DNA of 64,000 nucleotides, taken from contig JAJTWY010000015.1 of assembly GCA_021463165.1 (NCBI GenBank), positions 1 to 64,000 of the forward strand. The letters are read 5' to 3'. A program made the translations under genes and the position numbers. This DNA is from Pyrinomonadaceae bacterium (GTDB lineage Bacteria > Acidobacteriota > Blastocatellia > Pyrinomonadales > Pyrinomonadaceae). Position 1 is the stretch's first letter. Every line of letters begins with the position of its first letter. Positions 16,201-24,870 of the stretch are shown one piece after another. The notes under the pieces are model-generated. The model did not search any database and was not told the DNA's origin. It saw only the letters and a program-made list of their open reading frames with translations.

Positions 16201-18204
16201 ATGAGGGCAGGAGAACAGAGCTGGTTAAAGAAGTGGCTGTACCGAGGCGTTACTGAATCCGAGAATGCCGCTGACCACGACCATCGACACCAAAAGCATC
16301 CGTGGTGGAAGGTGATGTGCCTCACCGGTGTCGATTATTTTTCCACCCTCGGTTATCAACCGGGCATAGCCTTCCTTGCGGCGGGAGCGATTTCGCCGTT
16401 CGCAACTCTTGTGCTCGTTCTGCTAACCCTCTTTGGCGCCCTGCCAATGTACAAGCGGGTAGCGGAGGATAGCCCGCACGGTGACGGATCAATCTCGATG
16501 CTCGAAAATCTTCTCTCGCGCTGGAAAGGGAAGATGTTCGTTCTCGTCCTGCTCGGGTTCGTTGCGACGAGTTTCATAATAACCATCACCCTGTCGGCGG
16601 CGGATGCTGCCGCGCATATCATAGAGAATCCGTTCATTCGGCACTCAATGCCGTTTCTCGAGCAGCCGGTTCCCGTGACCCTTGTTCTTATTTCGCTGCT
16701 GGGAGTGGTATTTCTTCGTGGATTCAACGAGGCGATCGGCTTGGCCGTAGGCATAGTGACCATTTTTCTGGCGCTCACGTCGGTTACGATCGCCAGGGGC
16801 TTTTACGAGATATTCGTCCTCAATCCGGTTGCTTTTGAGGACTGGAAGGTGGCGATCTGGGCCCATCCCGATGTAGGCGGCAGCGTCCTTTGGTTGGTCG
16901 TAGCTGCATTGCTCTTATTCCCAAAACTTGCTCTGGGCCTATCGGGATTCGAGACGGGCGTCGTCGTGATGCCGCTCGTGAAGAGCGACGTGAAACCGCC
17001 GAACGGAAACGGCAAAAAGCCGATCCGACCCCTGTTTGACTCAGTTCCGACCGAGAGCGAGAAAGAATACATTGCGGGCCGGATCCGCAATGGCAAGAAG
17101 CTGCTCAGCGGTGCGGCGATCATCATGAGCTTTATGCTTGTAGGGTCAAGTATCGTTACGACGATGCTTATCCCGCCTCAGGAATTTCAGCCGGGAGGTG
17201 AAGCATATGGACGTGCCGTATCGTACCTAGCCCACGAGATGCTCGGGGATGTATTCGGTACCATCTACGACGTTTCGACGATCTCGATCCTTTGGTTTGC
17301 CGGAGCATCGGCAATGGCCGGACTCCTGAATATCGTCCCGCGATACTTGCCCCGTTATGGAATGGCACCCGACTGGGCACGAGCTGTCAGGCCGCTTGTC
17401 CTCGTATTCACGGCGATCTGCTTCATCGTGACCATAATGTTCGGTGCCAGCGTCGTCGCGCAGGGTGGAGCATACGCTACCGGAGTTCTTGTCCTGATGA
17501 CGTCGGCTGCGGTGGCGGTCGCCATCGCCTCGTGGCGGAGGAAGGAACGGGGATTTGCTCTCTACGCCGCGATCGTTGTGGTATTCATTTTCACGACGGT
17601 CATTAACGTTGTGGAACAGCCAAGCGGGATCCAGATCGCATCCGCATTCATTCTCGCGATCATTATTGCCTCATTCGTATCGCGGGTGATGCGTTCGACG
17701 GAGATCAGGATCGACGAGATCGTGCTCGATCCCGTCGCTCAGCGCTTCCTCGACGATGCCGATTCCGAAGGCGAGATCCGTATCGTAACAAACCGCAGGG
17801 AGACCGGCGATCTGACCGAATATCGTTTCAAAGAACATGAGAAACGGGTTGATAACCACATTCCATCGAGCGATCCGATCCTGTTTTACGAGATAGAGAC
17901 AGGTGATGCTTCTGAATTCAAGGGCAAACTCTTTATCCGCGGCATTGACGTCGAAGGCTATAAGGTCCTTCGTACCCAGGCTCCCGCGGTGCCGAATGCT
18001 ATAGCGGCTTTTCTGCTTTATCTACGCGACTCTACAGGCAAGATACCTCACGTGTATTTTGGCTGGAGCGAAGGGAATCCGATCATGTATCTGGCCAGAT
18101 ATATCCTGTTCGGCGAGGGCGATACGGCCCCGGTCACGCGAGAGATACTAAGGCAGGCGGAAGAGGATCCGGAGATGCGGCCGAGCGTTCACGTCGGCGG
18201 TTAG
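16201..18204 (+). CDS. APC-superfamily amino acid/cation transporter, large form
   Basis: This transporter has about 667 residues with some 12 transmembrane helices up to about residue 500, followed by a 170-residue cytosolic C-terminal domain. The N-terminal [21 protein letters not shown] and the [21 protein letters not shown] segments match the large 'amino acid transporter' group of the APC superfamily that also contains KimA-type potassium importers. The substrate (amino acid or K+) cannot be decided from sequence. The ATG at 16201 is preferred over an in-frame TTG at 16189. Its end overlaps, tail to tail, the zinc-binding gene on the minus strand. Confidence 0.85.
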   Translation: MRAGEQSWLKKWLYRGVTESENAADHDHRHQKHPWWKVMCLTGVDYFSTLGYQPGIAFLAAGAISPFATLVLVLLTLFGALPMYKRVAEDSPHGDGSISMLENLLSRWKGKMFVLVLLGFVATSFIITITLSAADAAAHIIENPFIRHSMPFLEQPVPVTLVLISLLGVVFLRGFNEAIGLAVGIVTIFLALTSVTIARGFYEIFVLNPVAFEDWKVAIWAHPDVGGSVLWLVVAALLLFPKLALGLSGFETGVVVMPLVKSDVKPPNGNGKKPIRPLFDSVPTESEKEYIAGRIRNGKKLLSGAAIIMSFMLVGSSIVTTMLIPPQEFQPGGEAYGRAVSYLAHEMLGDVFGTIYDVSTISILWFAGASAMAGLLNIVPRYLPRYGMAPDWARAVRPLVLVFTAICFIVTIMFGASVVAQGGAYATGVLVLMTSAAVAVAIASWRRKERGFALYAAIVVVFIFTTVINVVEQPSGIQIASAFILAIIIASFVSRVMRSTEIRIDEIVLDPVAQRFLDDADSEGEIRIVTNRRETGDLTEYRFKEHEKRVDNHIPSSDPILFYEIETGDASEFKGKLFIRGIDVEGYKVLRTQAPAVPNAIAAFLLYLRDSTGKIPHVYFGWSEGNPIMYLARYILFGEGDTAPVTREILRQAEEDPEMRPSVHVGG

Positions 18205-18596
18205 ACGCGGCCAACCGCTGAGTGTGCAGCCACGTCCTTCATTGTCGCGTAGCAGGCACGGCAATAGACTGGTCGCCCTTGACAGGGATAGAACGGAACC
18301 GTCGAAACGACTGAACAGCGTGCGCATTCGGCTCTGACCTCGATCCGCTGTCGTTTTCCGGTTATTTTTGCAACCTCGATTGCCTCGAGACGTTGGTTCT
18401 TGGCCTTTTTGCACTCCTTGCAGCGTTTCGGCGGATTCCGAAGGTGCTTATCGCGAAAAAACGCCTGTTCGCCGATGGACCATACAAAATCCGCCGCGCA
18501 GTCGATACAATGGATCGTGATGTCTTCGAATTCAGGTTGGGGATCGACCGGTGCGGGAAAAGTTTCGACAGTTTCCGCATCTTTGAGTTCTGTCAT
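18201..18596 (-). CDS. Double zinc-ribbon protein
   Basis: This 131-residue protein has two separate zinc-binding units. The first has [18 protein letters not shown] followed by CKECKKAKN, as in the probable zinc-ribbon family seen in bacteria. The second is [12 protein letters not shown] followed by CRACY. Both are CxxC...CxxC. It may bind nucleic acid or act as a small adaptor; function is unknown. The start at 18596 has GGAG about 10 nt upstream; an in-frame ATG at 18620 is the alternative. Confidence 0.78.
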   Translation of the reverse strand: MTELKDAETVETFPAPVDPQPEFEDITIHCIDCAADFVWSIGEQAFFRDKHLRNPPKRCKECKKAKNQRLEAIEVAKITGKRQRIEVRAECARCSVVSTVPFYPCQGRPVYCRACYATMKDVAAHSAVGRV

Positions 18597-18766
18597 GGCC
18601 AAACACTCCGATCTTACCATCGTTTCGGCATGTAAAGCTGCTGATCCACGGGTGAGGCTGACCGCGGAGCCGTTCGGGTCAATTATCCGAACTCCCTGAC
18701 ATTACAACTAACCGTATTTGGTGTCAAGCACCATTTATGTCCAGCTATTCGTACGGCGAAGATAAT

Positions 18767-20050
18767 ATGAAAGTTCTCGTAATTGGATCGGGCGGCCGCG
18801 AACACGCATTGTGTTCGAGTTTCGCTTCCTCACCGAAGGTCACAAGGCTATTCTGTGCGAATGGCAATGCCGGTATTGCCGAAGTTGCCGAATGCGTCGC
18901 GATCAGGCCGGACGATATTGCCGGCCTGGTTGACTTTGCGATGACGGAACTGATCGATCTCACCTTTGTCGGCGGAGAAACGTCGCTGGCGCTTGGGGTC
19001 GTTGACGAGTTCGAAGCGCGAGGCCTTAGGATCATTGGCCCCTATCGAAGGGCTGCCGAACTAGAGGCCAGCAAAGCGTTTGCCAAAGACTTCATGCGAC
19101 GACACAGCATCCCAACGGCCGCCTATTTCAACGCTGATTCTTCTGATAACGCGGTCATGGAACTCGAGAGCGGCCGCTTTGGTGACGCATCGTCGCCAGT
19201 GGTCGTCAAGGCAGATGGCCTTGCGGCGGGAAAGGGAGTCGTCGTTGCCGCGAACCGAGCCGAAGCGATCGATGCGATAAGGGGAATGGCCGGTCTCGTT
19301 GGTGGTGACGCGGCTGAGAAGATCGTTCTGGAAGAGTGTCTTTTCGGCAAAGAAGTTTCCATTCTCTCGTTTGCGGACGGCGAGAACTTTGCTCTGATGC
19401 CGGTGACGCGCGACCACAAGCGCGTCGGCGAAGGCGACACCGGCCCGAACACCGGCGGTATGGGAACGATAACGGATGGATCGCTGATCGATCCGCTCGT
19501 GCTGGAGGCCGTTGTGAATTCGATCATACGTCCCACCCTGAGAGGCTGTATTGCCGAGGGCTTTCCGTTCCGCGGGATCCTCTTCCTCGGCATCATGTTA
19601 ACGGCGACAGGCCCCAAACTTCTCGAATACAATGTCCGGTTTGGTGACCCGGAGACTCAGGCGATACTGGTTCGTCTTGAGACCGATCTTGTGGATATCT
19701 GCGAAGCGATGTTGTCTGGTGACGCGTCCCAAGCTTTTTCGAGTATCAGCTGGCGGCAGGGAAGCTCGGCGTGCGTCGTTCTTGCGTCCCAAAATTATCC
19801 GTCGAAACCCCGAACAGGAGATGTGATCTCAGGCATCGACCTGGCGACGCGCGTCCCAAATGTTACGATCTTTCACGCCGGAACCGCCAGATCCACTGAT
19901 GCGTCACCAGAATTCATCACGTCCGGCGGCCGTGTGCTTGGCGTCACCGCGACCGGTGACGACCTCGCCTCCGCTATCCGGTCTACCTATCAGGCTGCGT
20001 CCCAGATCTCATTCGCCGGAATGCATTTTCGCCGTGATATCGGCAGATAG
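18767..20050 (+). CDS. purD: Phosphoribosylamine-glycine ligase
   Basis: This 427-residue GAR synthetase joins phosphoribosylamine and glycine with ATP in de novo purine synthesis. The N-terminal Rossmann-like domain has VIGSGGREHAL, the ATP-grasp domain has VVKADGLAAGKGV and the GDTGPNTGGMG loop, and NVRFGDPETQ carries metal-binding residues. The start at 18767 is the conserved one; ten extra in-frame codons exist upstream. It stands alone rather than in a pur operon. Its last third contains several copies of GCGTCCC (see separate entry). Confidence 0.96.
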   Translation: MKVLVIGSGGREHALCSSFASSPKVTRLFCANGNAGIAEVAECVAIRPDDIAGLVDFAMTELIDLTFVGGETSLALGVVDEFEARGLRIIGPYRRAAELEASKAFAKDFMRRHSIPTAAYFNADSSDNAVMELESGRFGDASSPVVVKADGLAAGKGVVVAANRAEAIDAIRGMAGLVGGDAAEKIVLEECLFGKEVSILSFADGENFALMPVTRDHKRVGEGDTGPNTGGMGTITDGSLIDPLVLEAVVNSIIRPTLRGCIAEGFPFRGILFLGIMLTATGPKLLEYNVRFGDPETQAILVRLETDLVDICEAMLSGDASQAFSSISWRQGSSACVVLASQNYPSKPRTGDVISGIDLATRVPNVTIFHAGTARSTDASPEFITSGGRVLGVTATGDDLASAIRSTYQAASQISFAGMHFRRDIGR

Positions 20051-20063
20051 GAAAATGCGTCCC
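19724..20063 (+). repeat. Recurring GCGTCCCA octamer
   Basis: GCGTCCCA occurs five times on the plus strand in 340 bp (starts 19724, 19784, 19851, 19997, 20057); four copies continue with A. Four copies lie in the purD coding sequence and one just after its stop. The copies fall in different reading frames, so this is not a repeated peptide. Confidence 0.5.
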
Positions 20064-20418
20064 AAGAGCAGCCTTGTCCGTAAACTCTCCAAAAACCAGC
20101 GACGGTACTTCGCTCACGACGGAAAACCGCTACAAACACCGGAGTGCCGACAAGAAGCAGTGTTTACGCCCATTCACCGCTGCTCTCGGCCATCGCTATT
20201 GTGAATTATCAAATATCATTTCTGTTGCAGCCATACCGCACCACCAAGACCGCCCCAAATATCCCGATTCCGATCAAGTGTTGCACAGATAAGACACAAT
20301 GTCAAGAGAAAAAATCCGAAAGGAAGGAGTTTTTTCAGATATAAAGAAAAGAGAACGCGCACTCAATGGCGAATTGTATCCGTATTGAGTACGCGATCCT
20401 GAAGAGGCCGAAGGCCGG
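20064..20418. other. Intergenic region between convergent genes
   Basis: The gap after purD has no convincing gene. A 49-codon frame from an ATG at 20055 gives a basic peptide (RPKSSLVRKLSKNQRRYF), but it lacks a ribosome site and its second half reads as noise. The stretch 20280-20370 is AT-rich. No clear terminator hairpin is visible for either flanking gene. Confidence 0.4.
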
Positions 20419-20844
20419 TTACTGCCTCGATTTTCCGCCCGTATACGGTATCGAGCCGAGACCGCTCAGAATAAGTTCGCCTGTTATTTTGCCGTCCTTC
20501 ACCTTTCCGGACATGGTCCCTTCAAAGCTTTGGCCCTGGGCACTGACGCTGATGATCGACGTAAATGAATCACCATCGACCTTGATCCCCGAGAGCGGGG
20601 CCTCACCAAGTTCGGTCGTGACAGACCCGGTCAGTTTGTCGCCAGATCTCTCGATCTTCAGAATGCCGGCATAATCCTGTCCCGGGGCCGCGATCATGAC
20701 TTCCCATTTCACGCCGACCGGGCTCTCTTTTTTTGCATCGTCAGCCTTTGGTTTTGCGGGTTCGCTACCCGGTTGAGCTGAAACCGAGATGATCGAGAGC
20801 ATTGAGACAAGTATTGCGAAAATAAGTATTGACGTTCTTTTCAT
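20419..20844 (-). CDS. Secreted hypothetical protein
   Basis: The 141-residue protein has a signal peptide (residues 1-23), a charged Pro/Lys linker (PGSEPAKPKADDAKKES) and a compact beta-rich domain with alternating strands (YAGILKIERSGDKLTGSV, SFEGTMSGKVKDGKITGEL). Such domains recur in acidobacterial exported proteins as small beta-sandwiches of unknown role. A good ribosome site (CAGGAG) precedes the ATG by 7 nt. Confidence 0.72.
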   Translation of the reverse strand: MKRTSILIFAILVSMLSIISVSAQPGSEPAKPKADDAKKESPVGVKWEVMIAAPGQDYAGILKIERSGDKLTGSVTTELGEAPLSGIKVDGDSFTSIISVSAQGQSFEGTMSGKVKDGKITGELILSGLGSIPYTGGKSRQ

Positions 20845-20935
20845 TTCTCACTCCTGTTTTGAGTTAGAAAGAATATACCAACTCGACAGCATTGGAAACA
20901 AATGAAAACGATTGCGCCCCGCCTGCCCACGGGCA

Positions 20936-21958
20936 CTAATGCTCGGGGTTCCGGGCGATCGCATTGGCTTTTCGTGTGAATTCGTCAGCCTCTTTGGGAA
21001 GGCCGTTCTTTCGTGAAAAATTGGCGAGTTTCTTATAGCGTTCGGCCTGATCGACCTCCGAGAGCCAGCAGATCTTCGCGGTACACTCGGGACAGGCGTC
21101 GATCGGGCGGCGGTCGGTTTCCTGAAGATGATTGGTTCCGCTCATCAGGCATTCGTATTTCTTGCAGTGGCGCATGGAAAACATATGGCCTGTCTCGTGG
21201 GCGGCGATCTTCAGCGTGCGGATGAGAAAATTGTGATCATCCGTGTTGTCATCCATTCGGGCGAGCGACCAAACACCGACACGGTTTTCGAGACTTGCTT
21301 GGCCGAAGACGTAGCTCAGCGTCTCGTTCGGGTATAGGTCATCGACCGTAAATGCTATCAGAGCGGCTGCGTCGGCGGGGAGGATAGGTTTGAGAACATC
21401 GTCGAGGATGTACCCGGTCCTCACCTGGCGGGCCCTGTTCAGCTTGCTCTGCCTTTGGTTCTGGATCCCGTTTTTAGACGGTCCGACGACGAGCGGCCGA
21501 GCAGGCAGCTTCTCAACCGGCAGATCATAAAAGACATCGAGATATTCGGCCGTCTGATCGACGATCTTCTGCTGCTTTGAACTGAATGTTCCCAGCGGAA
21601 GGACGTAGATCTTCTGACGCTCTTTGGTCGGCTTCACGGGATCGGCGTCAAGATACTCCTCGAATGTCTGCCCCGGCTCGTTGTGTGTCTCAAGCCAATC
21701 GTTGCTCTGCGGCTTGCCCATCGGCTTAAAGAAAGGCTCGATCTTTTTGATATTCGAACGGAGTTCTGCGCGTTCCTTTTTGGCCTCGCGCGCGGCCGTC
21801 ATGTTTGAGGCGGGGCGGTTACTGGCGGGCGTGGAACAGCCCCAGGATATTATCGCGATCAACAGAGCCCAAACAAGGTGTCGCAGATAGTCTGAACCGG
21901 GAGATTTGGCGACCGCGTCTGGGTTCGTCAGGACCAAGCTTAATTTCATATGGACCAT
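20936..21958 (-). CDS. Archaemetzincin-like lipoprotein metalloprotease
   Basis: This protein has about 340 residues with a hydrophobic segment ending in a lipobox-like ISWGC, so it is probably a lipoprotein. The catalytic region reads HETGHMFSMRHC, then KKYEC, LM and later CPEC. This matches the archaemetzincin signature HExxHxxGxxHCx4CxM...CxxC, with Ser instead of the usual Gly and a spacer one residue shorter. It should bind a catalytic and a structural zinc. The start at 21958 (or 21949) avoids overlap with aroC. Archaemetzincins are normally cytosolic, so an exported form is notable. Confidence 0.82.
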   Translation of the reverse strand: MVHMKLSLVLTNPDAVAKSPGSDYLRHLVWALLIAIISWGCSTPASNRPASNMTAAREAKKERAELRSNIKKIEPFFKPMGKPQSNDWLETHNEPGQTFEEYLDADPVKPTKERQKIYVLPLGTFSSKQQKIVDQTAEYLDVFYDLPVEKLPARPLVVGPSKNGIQNQRQSKLNRARQVRTGYILDDVLKPILPADAAALIAFTVDDLYPNETLSYVFGQASLENRVGVWSLARMDDNTDDHNFLIRTLKIAAHETGHMFSMRHCKKYECLMSGTNHLQETDRRPIDACPECTAKICWLSEVDQAERYKKLANFSRKNGLPKEADEFTRKANAIARNPEH

Positions 21959-22034
21959 TCTACCGAGTTCCTTCCGGTTATTGGCGTTGCCGTTGCCGTA
22001 AACGTGGGCCGGGGCGCTACGGTCCTGGTTTTGA

Positions 22035-23219
22035 CTAATATTCTGCGACCTGTTCGCGATACCCATCGTAGTTTCTTCGCATCTCCTCGAGAGAGTCTCC
22101 GCCGAATTTTTCCCGCATTGAGTTGGCGAGGACTATCGCGAGCATGGCTTCGCCGATCACGCCGGCGGCGGGGACGGCTGTGATGTCGGAGCGTTCGAAG
22201 GCCGCGAGATCGGCCTCTTTTGTATTGATATCGACAGAGTGGAGTGCCTTTCGCAGCGTGGCGATGGGTTTCTTGTAACCTCGTACCCTTAACTCTTCGC
22301 CGTTCGTTATTCCTCCCTCGAGGCCTCCGGCGCGGTTGGTCGGGCGGTGAAATGCAGAAGTACCTGCATCAGCGGACTCTCCAAAAAATATCTCATCGTG
22401 CACCTGCGATCCGGGCCTGCCGGCGTTGGCGACGCCTTCGCCGATCTCAACCGCTTTTACGGCGTGGATCGACATGATGGCGCGGGCGATGCGCCCATCG
22501 AGCTTGTCTTCCCACGATGTATGCGAGCCGAGGCCGACGGGCAGGCCGCGAGCGACGATCTCGAAGATGCCTCCGAGCGTGTCCCCGGCGGTTTTCGTCT
22601 CATCGACGAGCTTTATCATCTCTTTTTGAGCAGTGTCGTCTGCACAGTTGAGAGGGGAATCGGTCGGGATCGCAGAGATCTCTTCCCAAGTCCGCCAAAG
22701 CGGGACGGCCTGAACGTGGCCGAGCTTGATGACGTGGCTCTTTACATCGATACCGAACGCGGCGAGAAGCTGTTTTGCAACGGCACCGCAGGCGACGCGG
22801 GCGGCCGTCTCCCTTGCTGAGGCTCGTTCGAGAATATCGCGAAGGTCACGGGTCTTATATTTCTGTCCTCCCGCGAGGTCGGCATGGCCGGGTCGCGGGC
22901 GGGTAACGATACGAGGATTTTTCGGGGCTTCTTCGACGGCCTCGGACGACATGATCTCGGTCCAATGGACGAAATCGTCGTTCTTTATCATCAGGCAGAT
23001 CGGCGAGCCGAGAGCTTTTCCGTGACGGACGCCCGAGAGGATCTCGACGGTATCCGTCTCGATCTTCATCCGCCCGCCGCGGCCATAGCCTTGCTGACGC
23101 CGCCAGAGCTCGTGGTCAATGGCTTTTGTGTCGATAGGCAGTCCTGCGGGGACGCCTTCGATGATCGCGACAAGCGCTTTGCCGTGCGACTCGCCCGAGG
23201 TTGTGAATTTGAATTGCAT
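22035..23219 (-). CDS. aroC: Chorismate synthase
   Basis: The 394-residue enzyme converts EPSP to chorismate, the last shikimate-pathway step, using reduced FMN. Family signatures are present: [14 protein letters not shown] at the N-terminus, [39 protein letters not shown] and [11 protein letters not shown]. It is followed by the archaemetzincin gene on the same strand after 76 bp. Upstream on the same strand is the EamA transporter gene. Confidence 0.97.
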   Translation of the reverse strand: MQFKFTTSGESHGKALVAIIEGVPAGLPIDTKAIDHELWRRQQGYGRGGRMKIETDTVEILSGVRHGKALGSPICLMIKNDDFVHWTEIMSSEAVEEAPKNPRIVTRPRPGHADLAGGQKYKTRDLRDILERASARETAARVACGAVAKQLLAAFGIDVKSHVIKLGHVQAVPLWRTWEEISAIPTDSPLNCADDTAQKEMIKLVDETKTAGDTLGGIFEIVARGLPVGLGSHTSWEDKLDGRIARAIMSIHAVKAVEIGEGVANAGRPGSQVHDEIFFGESADAGTSAFHRPTNRAGGLEGGITNGEELRVRGYKKPIATLRKALHSVDINTKEADLAAFERSDITAVPAAGVIGEAMLAIVLANSMREKFGGDSLEEMRRNYDGYREQVAEY

Positions 23220-23256
23220 AGAACTTAGGTGCGCGGCGCCCGATTGGAGCTGCCCG

Positions 23257-24180
23257 CTAACCGGTCATGTGGATCGCCGCATTATCGTCGTTTTCGGGAT
23301 CAGGGGCAACCTTTTTCCGAAAGGCGATCAGCCCGACACTCCCGATGATCAGAAGGCCGCCGATCCCCGTTTGACGCGGCAGGGTCTCACCCAGAAAGAT
23401 CGCTCCGACGACAACCGCAATGAGCGGCGTAACGAGCGAGATCATCATTGCCTTGGTCGATTCGATTCTACCCAATAGCCAGTAGTAAAGCCAAAAAGCC
23501 GCGATCGTGCCGGCGAAGGCAAGATACAGCACGCAGCCGATCGCTCGCCAGCTCCAGTTGAATGTCAGCGGGTTTCCTTCGACGATCAGACTGTACGTCA
23601 GGACAGCAGGCAGGCCGCAGATCATCTGGCCGAGGAGCAGGACAGCCGGATGAATGGCGCCGCCCTTCGCCTTTACCAGAATGGACGCCTGCGCCGCTGC
23701 ATAAGCGCCTATGACAATGGCAACGCTCCCGGCAAATGCCATCAGGCTCTGCAGTCGCAGTTGATCGAAAAAGATGGTAGCCACGCCGGCTATACCAATG
23801 ATGATCGCGGCGAACTTAAGTTTTGTAACCTTCTCGTTCGGCAGGAATATCCAGGCGAGCAGTAAGCCGAAGACCGAGATCGTCGCCTGCAGCACGGCGG
23901 CGAGGCCGGACGTGATATATACTTCGCTCCAGAAGACAAGGCTGTAATTGATCGAGAATTGAAGAAAACCGGTGAGTGCGATGAGCTTCCAGTTCGCTTT
24001 CAGCGGTGCAAGCGGTATCCGCTGTGTCGCGATAACGACCGCCAGGCCTGCGACGGCAAACACAAATCGAGCCGTCGCGAAGGCGATCGGCGGCAGGTCC
24101 TGGAGGCCGATCTTGATAAAGATCCAGGTCGTTCCCCAGATCAGACACAGAAAGACCCAGACGAGCACGGTCCGCATCAT
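23257..24180 (-). CDS. EamA/DMT-family transporter
   Basis: The 307-residue protein has ten predicted transmembrane helices arranged as two EamA repeats ([16 protein letters not shown] in the first, with a second after about residue 150). Members export amino acids or other metabolites; the substrate is unknown. Its ATG overlaps the rsmD stop as ATGA, so the two genes are translationally coupled. The C-terminal tail is charged. Confidence 0.9.
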   Translation of the reverse strand: MMRTVLVWVFLCLIWGTTWIFIKIGLQDLPPIAFATARFVFAVAGLAVVIATQRIPLAPLKANWKLIALTGFLQFSINYSLVFWSEVYITSGLAAVLQATISVFGLLLAWIFLPNEKVTKLKFAAIIIGIAGVATIFFDQLRLQSLMAFAGSVAIVIGAYAAAQASILVKAKGGAIHPAVLLLGQMICGLPAVLTYSLIVEGNPLTFNWSWRAIGCVLYLAFAGTIAAFWLYYWLLGRIESTKAMMISLVTPLIAVVVGAIFLGETLPRQTGIGGLLIIGSVGLIAFRKKVAPDPENDDNAAIHMTG

Positions 24181-24728
24181 TTCGCCTCGTAGAAGCTAAG
24201 GGTTGATTCACCTTGCTTCAAAACGCGCCAGCGGCGAATAGAACCGACCTCGTCGGGAACCTGCTTCTTCGTGTGATGCTCGACGATGAGCAAGCCATCC
24301 TCATTGAGCAGCGTGTGATTGTAGCCGAATTCGTGAAGCACCAAAGAGTAATCAGAATCGTATGGCGGATCAAAAAAGGCGATGTCCCAGCCAACCTCAT
24401 GCCGGCGGCCGCAGAAGTTCTCGGCTTCGAGGGCGAGAACGTCAGTCGCTGATTCGGGAACACCGAGTTTGTCGAGATTTTCCTCGATCAGTGCGCATGC
24501 CTTCTTGGATCGATCGACAAAAGTGACAAAGGCAACGCCGCGCGAAACGGCCTCGATGCCGATCGCACCGGTCCCCGCGCATAGGTCGAGGAAGCGCGTG
24601 TCCTCGTCGAGCCTCGGAGCGATCACATTAAAGAGCGTCTCGCGAAGCCTGTCAGATGTCGGCCGCGTTCGATTGTCCGGCGGACTCTTGAGGACCCGGC
24701 CGCCATATTGTCCGGAGATTATGCGCAT
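24177..24728 (-). CDS. rsmD: 16S rRNA (guanine966-N2)-methyltransferase
   Basis: The 183-residue SAM-dependent methyltransferase has the RsmD order: N-terminal MRIISGQYGGRVL and RPTSDRLRETLFN, SAM motif FLDLCAGTGAIGIEA and the catalytic DPPY in AFFDPPYDSDY. It modifies G966 in 16S rRNA during 30S assembly. It is the first gene of a coupled pair with the EamA transporter. Confidence 0.95.
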   Translation of the reverse strand: MRIISGQYGGRVLKSPPDNRTRPTSDRLRETLFNVIAPRLDEDTRFLDLCAGTGAIGIEAVSRGVAFVTFVDRSKKACALIEENLDKLGVPESATDVLALEAENFCGRRHEVGWDIAFFDPPYDSDYSLVLHEFGYNHTLLNEDGLLIVEHHTKKQVPDEVGSIRRWRVLKQGESTLSFYEAK

Positions 24729-24870
24729 AGAAAGGAGTCGTCTTAAGTCGCTGCCGCCCGCGCTAAGGGGCGGCGTCTGCGCCTATTGATCAGGCCCGCT
24801 CAATATCGCAGAAGGTATTGACAGTTTAGAAAATCAGGCACTTACGGGCAATCAAGCGCTGTCTGAATCC

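Noticed and set aside
20055..20204. 49-codon basic peptide gene after purD
   Set aside because: No ribosome site and the second half lacks protein character; left as intergenic.
2646..20290. Identical 13-mer GTGTTGCACAGAT at 2646 and 20278
   Set aside because: Several shared 13-mers are expected by chance in 64 kb, and the contexts differ.
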